From Nocardioides iriomotensis (GTDB taxonomy: Bacteria; Actinomycetota; Actinomycetes; Propionibacteriales; Nocardioidaceae), in the NCBI RefSeq assembly GCF_004168035.1, contig NZ_SDPU01000001.1, forward strand, positions 62,001 through 126,000: 64,000 nt of DNA, in the 5' to 3' direction. The position numbers and the translations under genes are program-made. This document shows, in pieces, positions 50,222 through 58,989 of the stretch. The notes beneath the pieces are model-generated. The model made no database searches, was not told the origin of the DNA, and worked only from the letters and a program-made list of their open reading frames with translations. The first letter of the stretch is position 1. Each line of letters starts with the position of its first letter.

Positions 50222-53200
50222 TCAGGTCACGACGGTCACTCCGTTGGCCAGGGTGAAGCTGCCGAAGTTGTTGCCTTGCGTCACGGTCACCGATCGCGTC
50301 GTCAGCGCCGCCCCGGCGGTGACCCTCAGGACGGCGGTCATCCGCGTGGCGCTGAGCCGGGTGGTGCTCCGGACCGTCACACCGGCGCCCGAGACGGTGA
50401 CGTCGGTCTGGTTGGTGAACCCCGTGCCCGTGAGCGTCACCGTCGTGTCGCGCCCGCGGCGGATCGTGGCCGGTGAGACCGACGTGAGTGTCGGGCCCGC
50501 CACGATCGTCAGACACGTGGCACAGGTGACGGTCGAGCCGTTGGGGTTCGTCACCGTGACGCTGCGTGCCCCGGTCGGCGCGTCCCCTGCGACCGAGACC
50601 GAGAGGGTGACCCTGGTCGCCGTACGCGCGGTGACGGTCGAGGTGACCCCGGTGCCACCGATGGCGACGGTGGCCCCTGCGAGGAAGCCACTGCCGTTGA
50701 CCCGCACGGTGACGGCGCTCGCCCCTTGGCCGAGGTTGGCCGGGTTCACGCCGGTGATCCGGGGCGGTGCCGACATCGTGACGGTGACCAGCCCGCTCGT
50801 TCCGACGTTGCCGGCCGCGTCGGACTGCCGGGCCCGCAGCGTGTAGGTGCCGGCGGCCAGGCCGGTCAGCGTCGTCGTCCAGCTGCCCGAGGTGACGGCC
50901 GCCGTCGTCGTCCGCACCGGCGTGCCGGTGGCGGCGGACCCGGCGAACACGTCCAGGGTCACGGTCGCCGCGTCCCCCTGCTGCGTCCCGGCAGCGCCGG
51001 AGGCCGTGAGCGAGGTGGACGAGATGCTGCTTCCCGTGACCGGGCTGGTGATCGTCACCGCCGGCGCCGTCGTGTCGGCCGGTTGCGTGTTCACCGTGAA
51101 GGTGACGGCGGTGCTCGTCCCGATGTTCCCGGCGGCGTCGACCTGGGTGGCCTGCACCGTCCACGTGCCGTCCGCGAGGGCGGCAGGAGTCGCGGTCCAC
51201 GACCCGTCGGTGCCGACCGTGGCCTGGAGGTTCTGCACCTCGCCCTGGGCCGGGCTGGAGGGGGAGATGCGGAGGGTGACCTGGTTCGTGTCACCGGCCG
51301 CCGTACCACCCGTCCCGGAGACGGTCGGGGTGCTGGTGGTCACCGTGGCACCCGAGGCAGGCGCGGTGACCGCGACCACCGGTGGAGTGCTGTCGACCAC
51401 TGTCGTGTCGATGTTGAACGTCGTGGCGGGGCTCGTCGCGAGGTTGCCTGCGGCATCACCCTGGGTCACCGTGACGGTCCACGGACCGTCGGCCAGCGCG
51501 TTGGCGGACGTGGACCACGTCCCACCGGCGCCCACCGGGACGGTGGTGGTCTGCGCGGGCGTGCCCGCAGCGGTCGATCCGGAGTACACGCGCACCGTCA
51601 CGGCGGTGTCGTCGCCGGCGGCCGTGCCGGCCGCGCCCGCGAGGGTGGGCGTGGGCGTGCGCACCGTGCTGCCGGAGGTCGGGCTCGTCACGGTCGGCGC
51701 GGGTGCCGTGGTGTCGGCGGGGCCCGACGCGTTGACGATGAACGTCCGCGGCACGCTGGTACCGACGGTGCCGGAGTTCTGCGCCACCTGCACCGTGTAG
51801 GTGCCGCTGGGCAGCGGGGAAGCCGGCTGCACCGACCACGACCCGTTGGTGACCGGGGCGGTGAGGGTGGCCAGCGGCGTCCCCATCGAGTACGGCCCGT
51901 CGTAGACCGAGACCGACACCGAGCTGCTGCCGGTGGCCGTGCCGCTCAGGACCGGCTGCGCCGCGTTCACGGTCGCACCGGCGGCCGGCCCGCTCACCGC
52001 CACGCGGGGCGCGGTCTGGCCGCCGCCGATCACGTCGGTGATCGTCTTCACGCTGACGTTCTGTCCGGACAAGGTCTCCAGCCAGGTGAGGAACTGGTCG
52101 ATCGTGGTGTCGGAGATCGGCCGGTAGCCGTCCATGCAGCTGCTGAAGCCGGGCTGCCCGGCGTAGCAGATCTCGTGGAACAGCGTGGGCAGCCAGCTGC
52201 CGCCGTGCGCCCTCGCCTGGTTGACCGCGAGCTGCAGTGCCTCGAGCGTGACGGCACCGTTGTAGTTGGTGCCGAGGATGCGGATCGCCCACGGGTTCTC
52301 GGTCGGCGGGATGGTCTCGGAGAAGATCGGGCCGTCGGACGTCACCGTGCCCGCCTTGCGGGCGGACTGGTAGCCGCAGGCTCGCGCCAGGGCGGAGGTG
52401 TCGTCGTTCATCGAACCGAAGGGGAACGCGAAGCTCACCGCGTTGAAGCCCTGCTCGAGCAGGCGAGCCCGGTCGTCACAGGTCTGGTGCCACTTGAAGT
52501 CGAAGGTCGTGTTCGAGGCCAGCAGGTCGACGTGCTCGCTGGTGTGACCGCCGATGTCGTGACCGGCGTTGGCCAGGTCGTGGATCTGCGGCCACGTCAT
52601 GACGCCGGGCTCGCCGGCGTCGACGGCGCCGGAGTTGATGTAGAACGTGCCGTGCGCGTTGTGCCGGGCGAAGATCTGGCGCAGGTTGTACTGCGAGCGC
52701 AGCCCGTCGTCGAACGTCAGGCTGACGACGAACGGCCGCTGCTCCAGCGTGGGGTGCGGCGCACCCATCACCTCGCCGACGGTCCTCACCGTGACGCCCT
52801 CCGCCTCCTGGCTCTTCAGCCACACCAGGAAGGACGAGAAGACGTCCCGGTCGATCGCCTGCGGGGTCCCCATGCAGGTGCTGTAGCCGGACTCGGCCTG
52901 GCTGCACACGCGGTTGAACGCGAACGGCAGCCAGCCGCCGCCGTTCGCCCCGGCCGCGGTGACGGCGTCCTGCAGCGACTGCAGCGTGATCGCACCGCCC
53001 GGCAGGTTGGCCGTGCGCAGGGCCATGGGCTGGGCCGGCGGCACCGACTCGGCATAGTCGGGGCCGGTGGCGGCCAGGCCACCTGGCATGCGCCCGGTCA
53101 GGTAGCCGCAGCTCTGCACGATCTGCTGCGCCTGGGCGTTGCTCACCCCGAACGGGTAGCTGAAGCTCGCGGGGTGGTAGCCCCAGGCCGTGAGCTGCTG

Positions 53201-53602
53201 GAAGTCACCACACACCTGGTCGGTCTTGTAGGCGAGGTCGGCGGTCGCGTCGGTGTCGTAGGTCGCGGTGAGGTCCTGGTGGTCCTTGCCCATGCCCCCG
53301 ATCTCGTTGCCCTGGCGGTAGAGCTCGTCGAGCTCGTAGAACCGCATGTAGTTGGAGTCGAACGTCTTCACCCAGTTGCTCGCGACGTAGAACGTGCCGT
53401 CCAGGCCGTTCTGCTCGAGGAGGGGCGCTGCGTTGCGGTACTGGGAGCTCAGCCCGTCGTTGAAGGTCAGCGAGACCACGGTCGGTGCCGCCGCCGTCAC
53501 CGGCGCAGCCGTCACCACCAGTCCCGCCGCCGCGGTCACCAGGGCGGCCACCGCCGCCACGCCTGCTCTCGTCCGCCTGGTCAGCCGCGTCGTCGCGCCC
53601 AT
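50222..53602 (-). CDS. Secreted tandem NodB polysaccharide deacetylase with Ig-like and IPT repeats
   Basis: The 1126-residue protein has a signal peptide (residues 1-38), two NodB domains (about 40-270 and 285-500), four Ig-like repeats of about 90 residues (about 535-925, each with DAAGN- or GT-rich turns) and two IPT/TIG-like domains at the C-terminus. The second NodB domain has the full active-site set: SLTFDDGLRSQ and IGGHTSEHVDL (HxxxH). The first has TFNDG and GGMGKDHQ, losing the base Asp and one metal His, so it is probably inactive. No sortase motif or membrane anchor is seen. It lies upstream of the polysaccharide operon on the same strand but has its own terminator. Confidence 0.9.
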   Translation of the reverse strand: MGATTRLTRRTRAGVAAVAALVTAAAGLVVTAAPVTAAAPTVVSLTFNDGLSSQYRNAAPLLEQNGLDGTFYVASNWVKTFDSNYMRFYELDELYRQGNEIGGMGKDHQDLTATYDTDATADLAYKTDQVCGDFQQLTAWGYHPASFSYPFGVSNAQAQQIVQSCGYLTGRMPGGLAATGPDYAESVPPAQPMALRTANLPGGAITLQSLQDAVTAAGANGGGWLPFAFNRVCSQAESGYSTCMGTPQAIDRDVFSSFLVWLKSQEAEGVTVRTVGEVMGAPHPTLEQRPFVVSLTFDDGLRSQYNLRQIFARHNAHGTFYINSGAVDAGEPGVMTWPQIHDLANAGHDIGGHTSEHVDLLASNTTFDFKWHQTCDDRARLLEQGFNAVSFAFPFGSMNDDTSALARACGYQSARKAGTVTSDGPIFSETIPPTENPWAIRILGTNYNGAVTLEALQLAVNQARAHGGSWLPTLFHEICYAGQPGFSSCMDGYRPISDTTIDQFLTWLETLSGQNVSVKTITDVIGGGQTAPRVAVSGPAAGATVNAAQPVLSGTATGSSSVSVSVYDGPYSMGTPLATLTAPVTNGSWSVQPASPLPSGTYTVQVAQNSGTVGTSVPRTFIVNASGPADTTAPAPTVTSPTSGSTVRTPTPTLAGAAGTAAGDDTAVTVRVYSGSTAAGTPAQTTTVPVGAGGTWSTSANALADGPWTVTVTQGDAAGNLATSPATTFNIDTTVVDSTPPVVAVTAPASGATVTTSTPTVSGTGGTAAGDTNQVTLRISPSSPAQGEVQNLQATVGTDGSWTATPAALADGTWTVQATQVDAAGNIGTSTAVTFTVNTQPADTTAPAVTITSPVTGSSISSTSLTASGAAGTQQGDAATVTLDVFAGSAATGTPVRTTTAAVTSGSWTTTLTGLAAGTYTLRARQSDAAGNVGTSGLVTVTMSAPPRITGVNPANLGQGASAVTVRVNGSGFLAGATVAIGGTGVTSTVTARTATRVTLSVSVAGDAPTGARSVTVTNPNGSTVTCATCLTIVAGPTLTSVSPATIRRGRDTTVTLTGTGFTNQTDVTVSGAGVTVRSTTRLSATRMTAVLRVTAGAALTTRSVTVTQGNNFGSFTLANGVTVVT

Positions 53603-53901
53603 GATCGCCCGCCCTCGCTCGTATCCGGTCCGTCTTCATCCCCCGACGGTGTCGGCCACGCGTCGGACATGTCGGAGCAGTCCTCCGAGCGCTCATGGAA
53701 CCAACGAGAGGCCCGACGCGACATCCCCCGTGTGACTGTCACGATCTGTTGGGAATCCTCAGGTTCACCGGAAGTCACCCGGCCACGGATCCCGCCGAGA
53801 TGACGGCGGTGGTGCCATTGACACCGAGGGCGACATGGCCCGAACGGGTGGTGCGGCGCGTCGGAAAGTGACCCGGCCGATTTCCGGACGGATTTCGTTC
53901 C
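53603..53901. other. 299-bp intergenic region, no gene recognised
   Basis: The gap contains the start region of the tandem deacetylase gene and the end of glpD. Short frames occur but none has a ribosome site and plausible composition. I see no clear promoter; TTGACA at about 53817 on the plus strand has no good -10 at the right distance. Confidence 0.4.
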
Positions 53902-55605
53902 TCAGACGATGTCGGGCGCGCTCACCCGCGCCTCGTCGGCCTCGCGGTCGGTGCCGGTCCGCTGGCTCTGCCGCTCGGCCTCGACCCTGCGGAGGTAGTG
54001 GTCCACCTCGTCGTCGAGCCGGGCGCCGTCCCAGCCGAGCGCATCGGCCATCAGCACCGCGGCCGGCCGCGCGGCCTTGACGCCGCGGTCGAACGTCTCG
54101 ATGGAGATCCGCGTGCGGCGGGTGAGCACGTCGTCGAGGTGCCGCGCGCCCTCGTGGGTCACGGCGTAGACGACTTCGGCCCGCAAGTGGTCCTCGGCAC
54201 CGTCGAGGGGCGCCGCGAGCTCCGGCCGCTCGGCGACCAGTGCGAGCACCTCGTCGACCATCCCGCCGTAGCAGCCGAGGAGGTGGTCGATCCGCGCCCG
54301 GTGCAGGCCGGACTCGCGGGCGAGCCGGGCACGTTGGTTCGTGCGCGTCTCCCAGCCGTCGGCACCGACCAGGGGCACCCGGTCGGTGATCGAGTCGGGC
54401 ACGGTCCCGCCCAACGAGTGCGCGGCGGCGTCGACCGCGTCGACACCCATGACGCGGTACGTCGTCAGCTTGCCGCCGGCGATGATCACCAGCCCGGGCA
54501 CCGGTGTCACGACGGTGTGCTCGCGCGAGATGCGGCTGGTCGGCTCGGACTCGCCGGTCAGCAGCGGGCGGAGGCCGGCGTACACGCCCTCGACGTCCTC
54601 GTGGCCGAGCGGCTCCTTCAGCAGCCGGTTGGCCTGGGCGAGCAGGTAGTCGATGTCGGTGCGGGACGCGGCCGGGTGCGCCTTGTCGAGGTCCCACGGG
54701 GTGTCGGTCGTGCCGATGATCCAGTGCCGGCCCCACGGGATGACGAAGAGCACCGACGTCTCGGTCCGCATGATGATTCCGCTCTCGGAGCGGATCCTGT
54801 CGCGCGGCACGACGAGGTGGATCCCCTTGCTGGCTTGGACATTGAGCGCCCCACGACCTCCGACGAGCTCCTGGATCTCGTCCGTCCACACACCGGCGGC
54901 GTTGACGACGACGCGAGCGCGGACGGACAGCTCGCGACCGGTCTCGAGGTCGACGGCGCGGGCGCCGGTGACGCGCTCGCCCTCGCGCAGGAAGCCGACC
55001 ACCTTGACCCGGCTCGCCACGTGCGCGCCGTACGTCGCGGCCGTGCGGGCGATGGTCACGACCAGCCGGGCGTCGTCGACCTGGGCGTCCCAGTACTGCA
55101 GCGCACCCGTGATCCCGTCGGTGCGGATGTCGGGCGCCACGCGGGCGACCCCGCGGCGGGTGAGGTGCCGGTGGCGGGGCAGCCCGTTGTCGTAGCGGCC
55201 GACGATCGCCATGCCGTCGTAGAGCGTGAGACCGGCGCCGACGTAGGGCCGCTCCCAGCCGCGGTGGGTGAGCGGGTAGAGGAACGGCACCGGCCGGACG
55301 AGGTGCGGGGCGAGCCGGGTGAGCAGCAGACCCCTTTCCTGCAAGGCCTCCCGCACCAGACCGAAGTCCAGCATCTCGAGGTAGCGCAGCCCGCCGTGGA
55401 TCAGCTTGCTCGACCGTGACGAGGTGCCGGAGGCGAAGTCGCGCTGCTCCAGCAGGCCGGTCGTCAGACCGCGGGTGACCGCGTCGAGCGCGGTGCCGGT
55501 GCCGACCACGCCGCCGCCGACCACGAGGACGTCGAGCTCCTCTGACTCCATCGCCGCGAGCGCGGCGTCGCGGGCGGACGGGCTCAGCGCGACCGGGGAG
55601 CTCAT
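53902..55605 (-). CDS. glpD: Aerobic glycerol-3-phosphate dehydrogenase
   Basis: The 567-residue membrane-associated flavoprotein oxidises glycerol 3-phosphate to dihydroxyacetone phosphate and passes electrons to quinone. The FAD motif is LDVLVVGGGVVGTGTALDAV, followed by RSSKLIHGGLRYLEMLDFGL. Later segments include IIGTTDTPWD and GGKLTTYRVMGVDAVDAAA, all family hallmarks. The start is 9 bp after the response-regulator stop, so it probably belongs to that transcript. Confidence 0.95.
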   Translation of the reverse strand: MSSPVALSPSARDAALAAMESEELDVLVVGGGVVGTGTALDAVTRGLTTGLLEQRDFASGTSSRSSKLIHGGLRYLEMLDFGLVREALQERGLLLTRLAPHLVRPVPFLYPLTHRGWERPYVGAGLTLYDGMAIVGRYDNGLPRHRHLTRRGVARVAPDIRTDGITGALQYWDAQVDDARLVVTIARTAATYGAHVASRVKVVGFLREGERVTGARAVDLETGRELSVRARVVVNAAGVWTDEIQELVGGRGALNVQASKGIHLVVPRDRIRSESGIIMRTETSVLFVIPWGRHWIIGTTDTPWDLDKAHPAASRTDIDYLLAQANRLLKEPLGHEDVEGVYAGLRPLLTGESEPTSRISREHTVVTPVPGLVIIAGGKLTTYRVMGVDAVDAAAHSLGGTVPDSITDRVPLVGADGWETRTNQRARLARESGLHRARIDHLLGCYGGMVDEVLALVAERPELAAPLDGAEDHLRAEVVYAVTHEGARHLDDVLTRRTRISIETFDRGVKAARPAAVLMADALGWDGARLDDEVDHYLRRVEAERQSQRTGTDREADEARVSAPDIV

Positions 55606-55614
55606 GTGCCGAGG

Positions 55615-56310
55615 CTAGCCGTCGGCTGCGTCACCGGGGCGGACGATGCCGGCCTCGTAGGCGAGGATCACCGCCTGGACGCGGTCCCGCAGGCCGAGCT
55701 TGGCGAGGATCCGGCCGACGTGCGTCTTCACGGTCTTCTCGCTCACCACGAGCCGGTCGGCCAGCTCCCGGTTGGACAGCCCTCGCCCGATCAGCTCGAG
55801 CACCTCGGCCTCGCGCGGCGTGAGCTCGTCCAGGCCCGGCACGGGTACGGCGCGCGGCGGCTGCGGGCTCACGAAGTGCTCGATGAGCCGCCGCGTGACC
55901 GACGGGGCGACCAGCGCGTCGCCGTCGGCGGCCCGACGGACCGCCTCGAGGATGCGCTCGCGGGGCGCGTCCTTGAGCAGGAAACCGCTGGCCCCGGCCT
56001 TGAACGCGGCGAAGACGTACTCGTCGAGGTCGAAGGTCGTCAGGATCACGACCCGCGGCAGCTCGTCCACCGCCGCGGCCCGGATCCGCCGGGTCGCCTC
56101 GATGCCGTCGATACCGGGCATCCGCAGGTCCATGAGCACGACGTCGGGCCGCTTCTCCTCCACGACACGCACGGCCTCGAGACCGTCGGCCGCCTGCCCG
56201 ACGACGGCAACGTCGTCGAGCCCGGCGAGCATCATGTCCAGCCCGGCGCGGACGAGGTCCTGGTCGTCGACGAGCACGACCGACACAGGCGACTCAGCCG
56301 GCCCGGTCAC
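55615..56310 (-). CDS. NarL/LuxR-family response regulator
   Basis: The 231-residue regulator has a receiver domain (VVLVDDQDLVRAGLDMML; Asp in VVLMDLRMPGIDG; Lys in FLLKDAPRERI) and a LuxR-type HTH (LDELTPREAEVLELIGRGLS; VSEKTVKTHVGRILAKLGLR). It overlaps the kinase gene by ATGA and is followed after 9 bp by glpD. Controlled genes are unknown; glpD is the nearest candidate. Confidence 0.93.
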   Translation of the reverse strand: MTGPAESPVSVVLVDDQDLVRAGLDMMLAGLDDVAVVGQAADGLEAVRVVEEKRPDVVLMDLRMPGIDGIEATRRIRAAAVDELPRVVILTTFDLDEYVFAAFKAGASGFLLKDAPRERILEAVRRAADGDALVAPSVTRRLIEHFVSPQPPRAVPVPGLDELTPREAEVLELIGRGLSNRELADRLVVSEKTVKTHVGRILAKLGLRDRVQAVILAYEAGIVRPGDAADG

Positions 56311-57458
56311 ACCGGGATCCTCGCCGCGACGCGGAAGCCGGGCCCCGGCTCCCGCGAACCCGTCTCGACCGAGCCACCCAGCACCCGGACGCGCTCGCGC
56401 ATGCCGACGAGCCCCCGCCCGGACCCGGCCAGGGCCCCGAGCTCGTCCGGCTCCGCGGTGCCGTCGTCCACGACCTCGAGCTCGAGGCAGTCGCCGAGCC
56501 GGCGGACGTCGACGCGGACGTGCGCGGCGCGCGCGTGCTTCATCACGTTGGTGAGCGCCTCCTGGAGCACACGGTAGGCGGACACGTCGACGGCCGGCGG
56601 CAGGTCGCTCAGCTCGCCGTGCACCTGGAGGGTGACGTCCGGGCCGGTCGCGCGCACGTCGGCGACCAGGTCGTCGAGCCGCGCCAGTCCCGGCTGCGGC
56701 TGCAGCGAGCCGTCGTCCTCCTCGCCCAGCAGCCCGAGGAGCCGGCGCATCTCCTCGAGGCCCTGGCGGGCGGAGCGCTCGATCGCGCCGAGGCTGTCGC
56801 GCACCCGGTCCGGGTCGCGGTCGAGGACGTTGCGCGCCCCGCTCGACTGCATCACGATCGCCGCCAGGCTGTGCGACACGACGTCGTGCATCTCGCGCGC
56901 GATGCGGGCGCGCTCGGCCGCCACGGCCTCAGCCGCGTGCTCGTCACGCGCGTGCAGCAGCGCCGCCGCCCGCTCGTTGCGGACGCCGACGACGCGGCCG
57001 ACCAGCCACACGGTGCCGAACAGCACGAGCGACGCGACCGGGTCCGGGGCCGCGTCGGTCCCGCTCCCCTGCACGACGGCGACGGCGAGGGCCAGCACCG
57101 AGACGGCCGCCGACAGCAGCGCGTCGCGCAGGGGCGCGTAGGAGGCGACCGTGTACGTCGCGACGAGCAGCGCGAGGTAGGTGGCGTAGAGCTCGAGCGG
57201 GTCGGCCACGAGCGCCCGTCCGGCGAGCACGCCGTACAGGACGAGGGAGACGCCCAACGGCGCACGGCGGCGGACGGCCAGCGGCAGCGTCCCGAGCAGC
57301 ACCGTGACGACGTTGAGGGCGACGGGGCCCTCGACGACGTCCTCGGCCAGCGGCTGGCCGAGGACCTCGACCAGTCCCACGACGCAGAACGCCGCGGCGA
57401 CGACGGCGTCGAGCAGCTGGCCCAGAGGTAGGCGCTGCGGCAGGCGGTTGCGGTCCAT
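56307..57458 (-). CDS. NarX/DesK-type sensor histidine kinase
   Basis: The 383-residue kinase has about six membrane helices in its first 155 residues, then a HisKA_3 helix (IAREMHDVVSHSLAAIVMQS, phospho-His) and an HATPase_c domain (LQEALTNVMKHARAAHV; GRGLVGMRERVRVLGG). There is no large extracytoplasmic domain, so the membrane part is likely the sensor. The ATG at 57458 faces a divergent small membrane-protein gene. Confidence 0.92.
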   Translation of the reverse strand: MDRNRLPQRLPLGQLLDAVVAAAFCVVGLVEVLGQPLAEDVVEGPVALNVVTVLLGTLPLAVRRRAPLGVSLVLYGVLAGRALVADPLELYATYLALLVATYTVASYAPLRDALLSAAVSVLALAVAVVQGSGTDAAPDPVASLVLFGTVWLVGRVVGVRNERAAALLHARDEHAAEAVAAERARIAREMHDVVSHSLAAIVMQSSGARNVLDRDPDRVRDSLGAIERSARQGLEEMRRLLGLLGEEDDGSLQPQPGLARLDDLVADVRATGPDVTLQVHGELSDLPPAVDVSAYRVLQEALTNVMKHARAAHVRVDVRRLGDCLELEVVDDGTAEPDELGALAGSGRGLVGMRERVRVLGGSVETGSREPGPGFRVAARIPV

Positions 57459-57607
57459 GGTGGCGCCACCCTAGGGCCGCAGGGGGCCCGTGGCGTCGGA
57501 CCACGGTCGTACGTCGGGTTCGGGCCGCGGGCCGACGACCCGGGGTGCTGCCGGTGCCTACCTTTCCGTCGACGGCCGGAACCGCCGGCCCCACCGATGG
57601 AGTCACC

Positions 57608-58135
57608 ATGCAGCTCACCGCTCGTCCGGCGGCCCTCGTCGCCGGCACCCTGTTCGCCGCCACCGCCGCGATCGACGTCCCGCACGTCCAGGCCCAGCCG
57701 TTCGCCGGTCCGCTCGACTACGCCCTCGAGGCGCTCTTCGCCGCCGCGCTCTGGTCCGCCGCGCTCGCCCTCTGGCTGCTCTCCCGGGCCGCCACCGGAC
57801 GGGGCAGGCGGGTCGCCTGGCGGGTGCCGGCCGCGGGGTGCGGGCTGGTCGCTGTCGCCGCGACGGCCACGCTGGTCGCGGCGCACGACGTGCTCGGACC
57901 CGTGTTCATGCTCGGCCTGCTCCTGGTGCTGGCCGGCTACCTCGTGCTCGCGGTCCTCGACCTGCGGCGGCGCCTGACGCCGCGGTTCGCCGGTCTCTGC
58001 CTGGCCGCGGGGACCGTCGGCATGGTCGCGCTCGGCGACGGCGTCGGCACCGTGGCCTGGGCCGCGGCGTGGTTCGGCGTCGCGGCGCTGCTGCAGCCCG
58101 CCTCGGCGCGGGTCTCCGAGCCGGCCGCTGCCTAG
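57608..58135 (+). CDS. Five-helix membrane protein, function unknown
   Basis: The 175-residue product starts at an ATG six bases after GGAG and is almost entirely hydrophobic, with about five membrane segments (for example VAGTLFAATAAIDV; LALWLLSRA; VFMLGLLLVLAGYLVLAVLD). I recognise no family. It is divergent from the two-component system and ends 4 bp inside the convergent hydrolase gene. An extension back to 57545 lacks a ribosome site. Confidence 0.75.
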   Translation: MQLTARPAALVAGTLFAATAAIDVPHVQAQPFAGPLDYALEALFAAALWSAALALWLLSRAATGRGRRVAWRVPAAGCGLVAVAATATLVAAHDVLGPVFMLGLLLVLAGYLVLAVLDLRRRLTPRFAGLCLAAGTVGMVALGDGVGTVAWAAAWFGVAALLQPASARVSEPAAA

Positions 58136-58989
58136 CCGGCCCGGCCGACCTCGAGCCGCTCCCGGTGGCCGAGGCTGTCCCGGCGGTCGCGCGCGACCGT
58201 GTTGACCTCGTCCTGCACGCGGCGGACCTCGGCGATGTCGAGGTCCGCCACGACGACCGCCGGGTCGTCCGCGCCGGTGCGCGCGACGGCCCGGCCCTCG
58301 GGGTCGTAGACCGCGCTGCCGCCGCTGAACGACGACGCGCCGCAGGTGCCGGTCAGCCCGGCGAAGACCACGTAGATGCCGTTGTCGATGGCGCGGGCGG
58401 CGTAGTAGAGGTCGCGGCGGTGGTCGGAGCCGGTGAAGAACGCGGCCGGCGTGAGGTACGCCGTCGCACCGGCCGCTGCCGCGGACGCCGCGTGCTCGGG
58501 GAACGAGCCGTCGTAGCAGATGCCGAGGCCGAGCTCCCAGCCGTCGACGACGATGGTCGCGCCGTGGTCGCCGGCGGTGAAGAAGCCCTGCTCCTCGAGG
58601 CCGCACAGGTGTTGCTTGTCGTACGGCGCCCGCACCTCCCCGTCCGGGGTGAGCACGACCGCCGACAGGGTGGATGCGTCGAGCGCCCGGCGGACGGCCG
58701 CGCTGGCCACCACCGTCACGCCGCGCTCCCGCGCGAGGTCGGCCAGCGGCCGGAGCCGCTCGTCGGGCCCTCCTGAGCCTGTCGAAGCGTCGAGGGCCAG
58801 GGAGTCGTCGTGCCGCCACTCCTCCGCCGCGTAGCCGGTGAGGAACAGCTCGGGCAGCACCACGACGCGCGCGCCCTGGTCGGCGGCGGTCGTGACGAGC
58901 GAGCAGGCGGTGGCGACGTTGGCCGCGACGTCGCGCGGCACGGACGTCGCCTGCCCAGCGGCGACGCGCAGCCGAGCGGGAGCGTTCAT
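58132..58989 (-). CDS. Carbon-nitrogen hydrolase (nitrilase superfamily)
   Basis: The 285-residue protein has the Glu-Lys-Cys triad: Glu in VVLPELFLTGY, Lys in RAPYDKQHLCG and Cys in LGICYDGSFPE. It would hydrolyse an amide, nitrile or N-carbamoyl compound to a carboxylic acid. The IclR regulator gene overlaps its start (ATGA), so regulator and enzyme are co-made. The segment DASTGSGGP is encoded by a short sequence that looks like a dispersed repeat (58772-58788). The product of this enzyme may feed the CoA-transferase pathway across the divergent promoter. Confidence 0.88.
   Translation of the reverse strand: MNAPARLRVAAGQATSVPRDVAANVATACSLVTTAADQGARVVVLPELFLTGYAAEEWRHDDSLALDASTGSGGPDERLRPLADLARERGVTVVASAAVRRALDASTLSAVVLTPDGEVRAPYDKQHLCGLEEQGFFTAGDHGATIVVDGWELGLGICYDGSFPEHAASAAAAGATAYLTPAAFFTGSDHRRDLYYAARAIDNGIYVVFAGLTGTCGASSFSGGSAVYDPEGRAVARTGADDPAVVVADLDIAEVRRVQDEVNTVARDRRDSLGHRERLEVGRAG
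58772..58788. repeat. Dispersed-repeat-like sequence inside a coding region
   Basis: CCTGAGCCTGTCGAAGC is the complement of a CTTCGACAGGCTCAGG-type motif commonly found between genes in high-GC bacteria. Here it is in frame in the hydrolase gene, encoding DASTGSGG in a surface-like stretch. Confidence 0.5.

Noticed and set aside
51300-52000. Repetitive DNA considered as a CRISPR or tandem-repeat array
   Set aside because: The repetition comes from about 90-residue Ig-like protein repeats; units are long, imperfect and coding.
50726-53803. 1025-codon plus-strand open frame opposite the tandem deacetylase
   Set aside because: Low-complexity Arg/Gly/His composition; the minus strand encodes clear NodB and Ig-like domains with a signal peptide.
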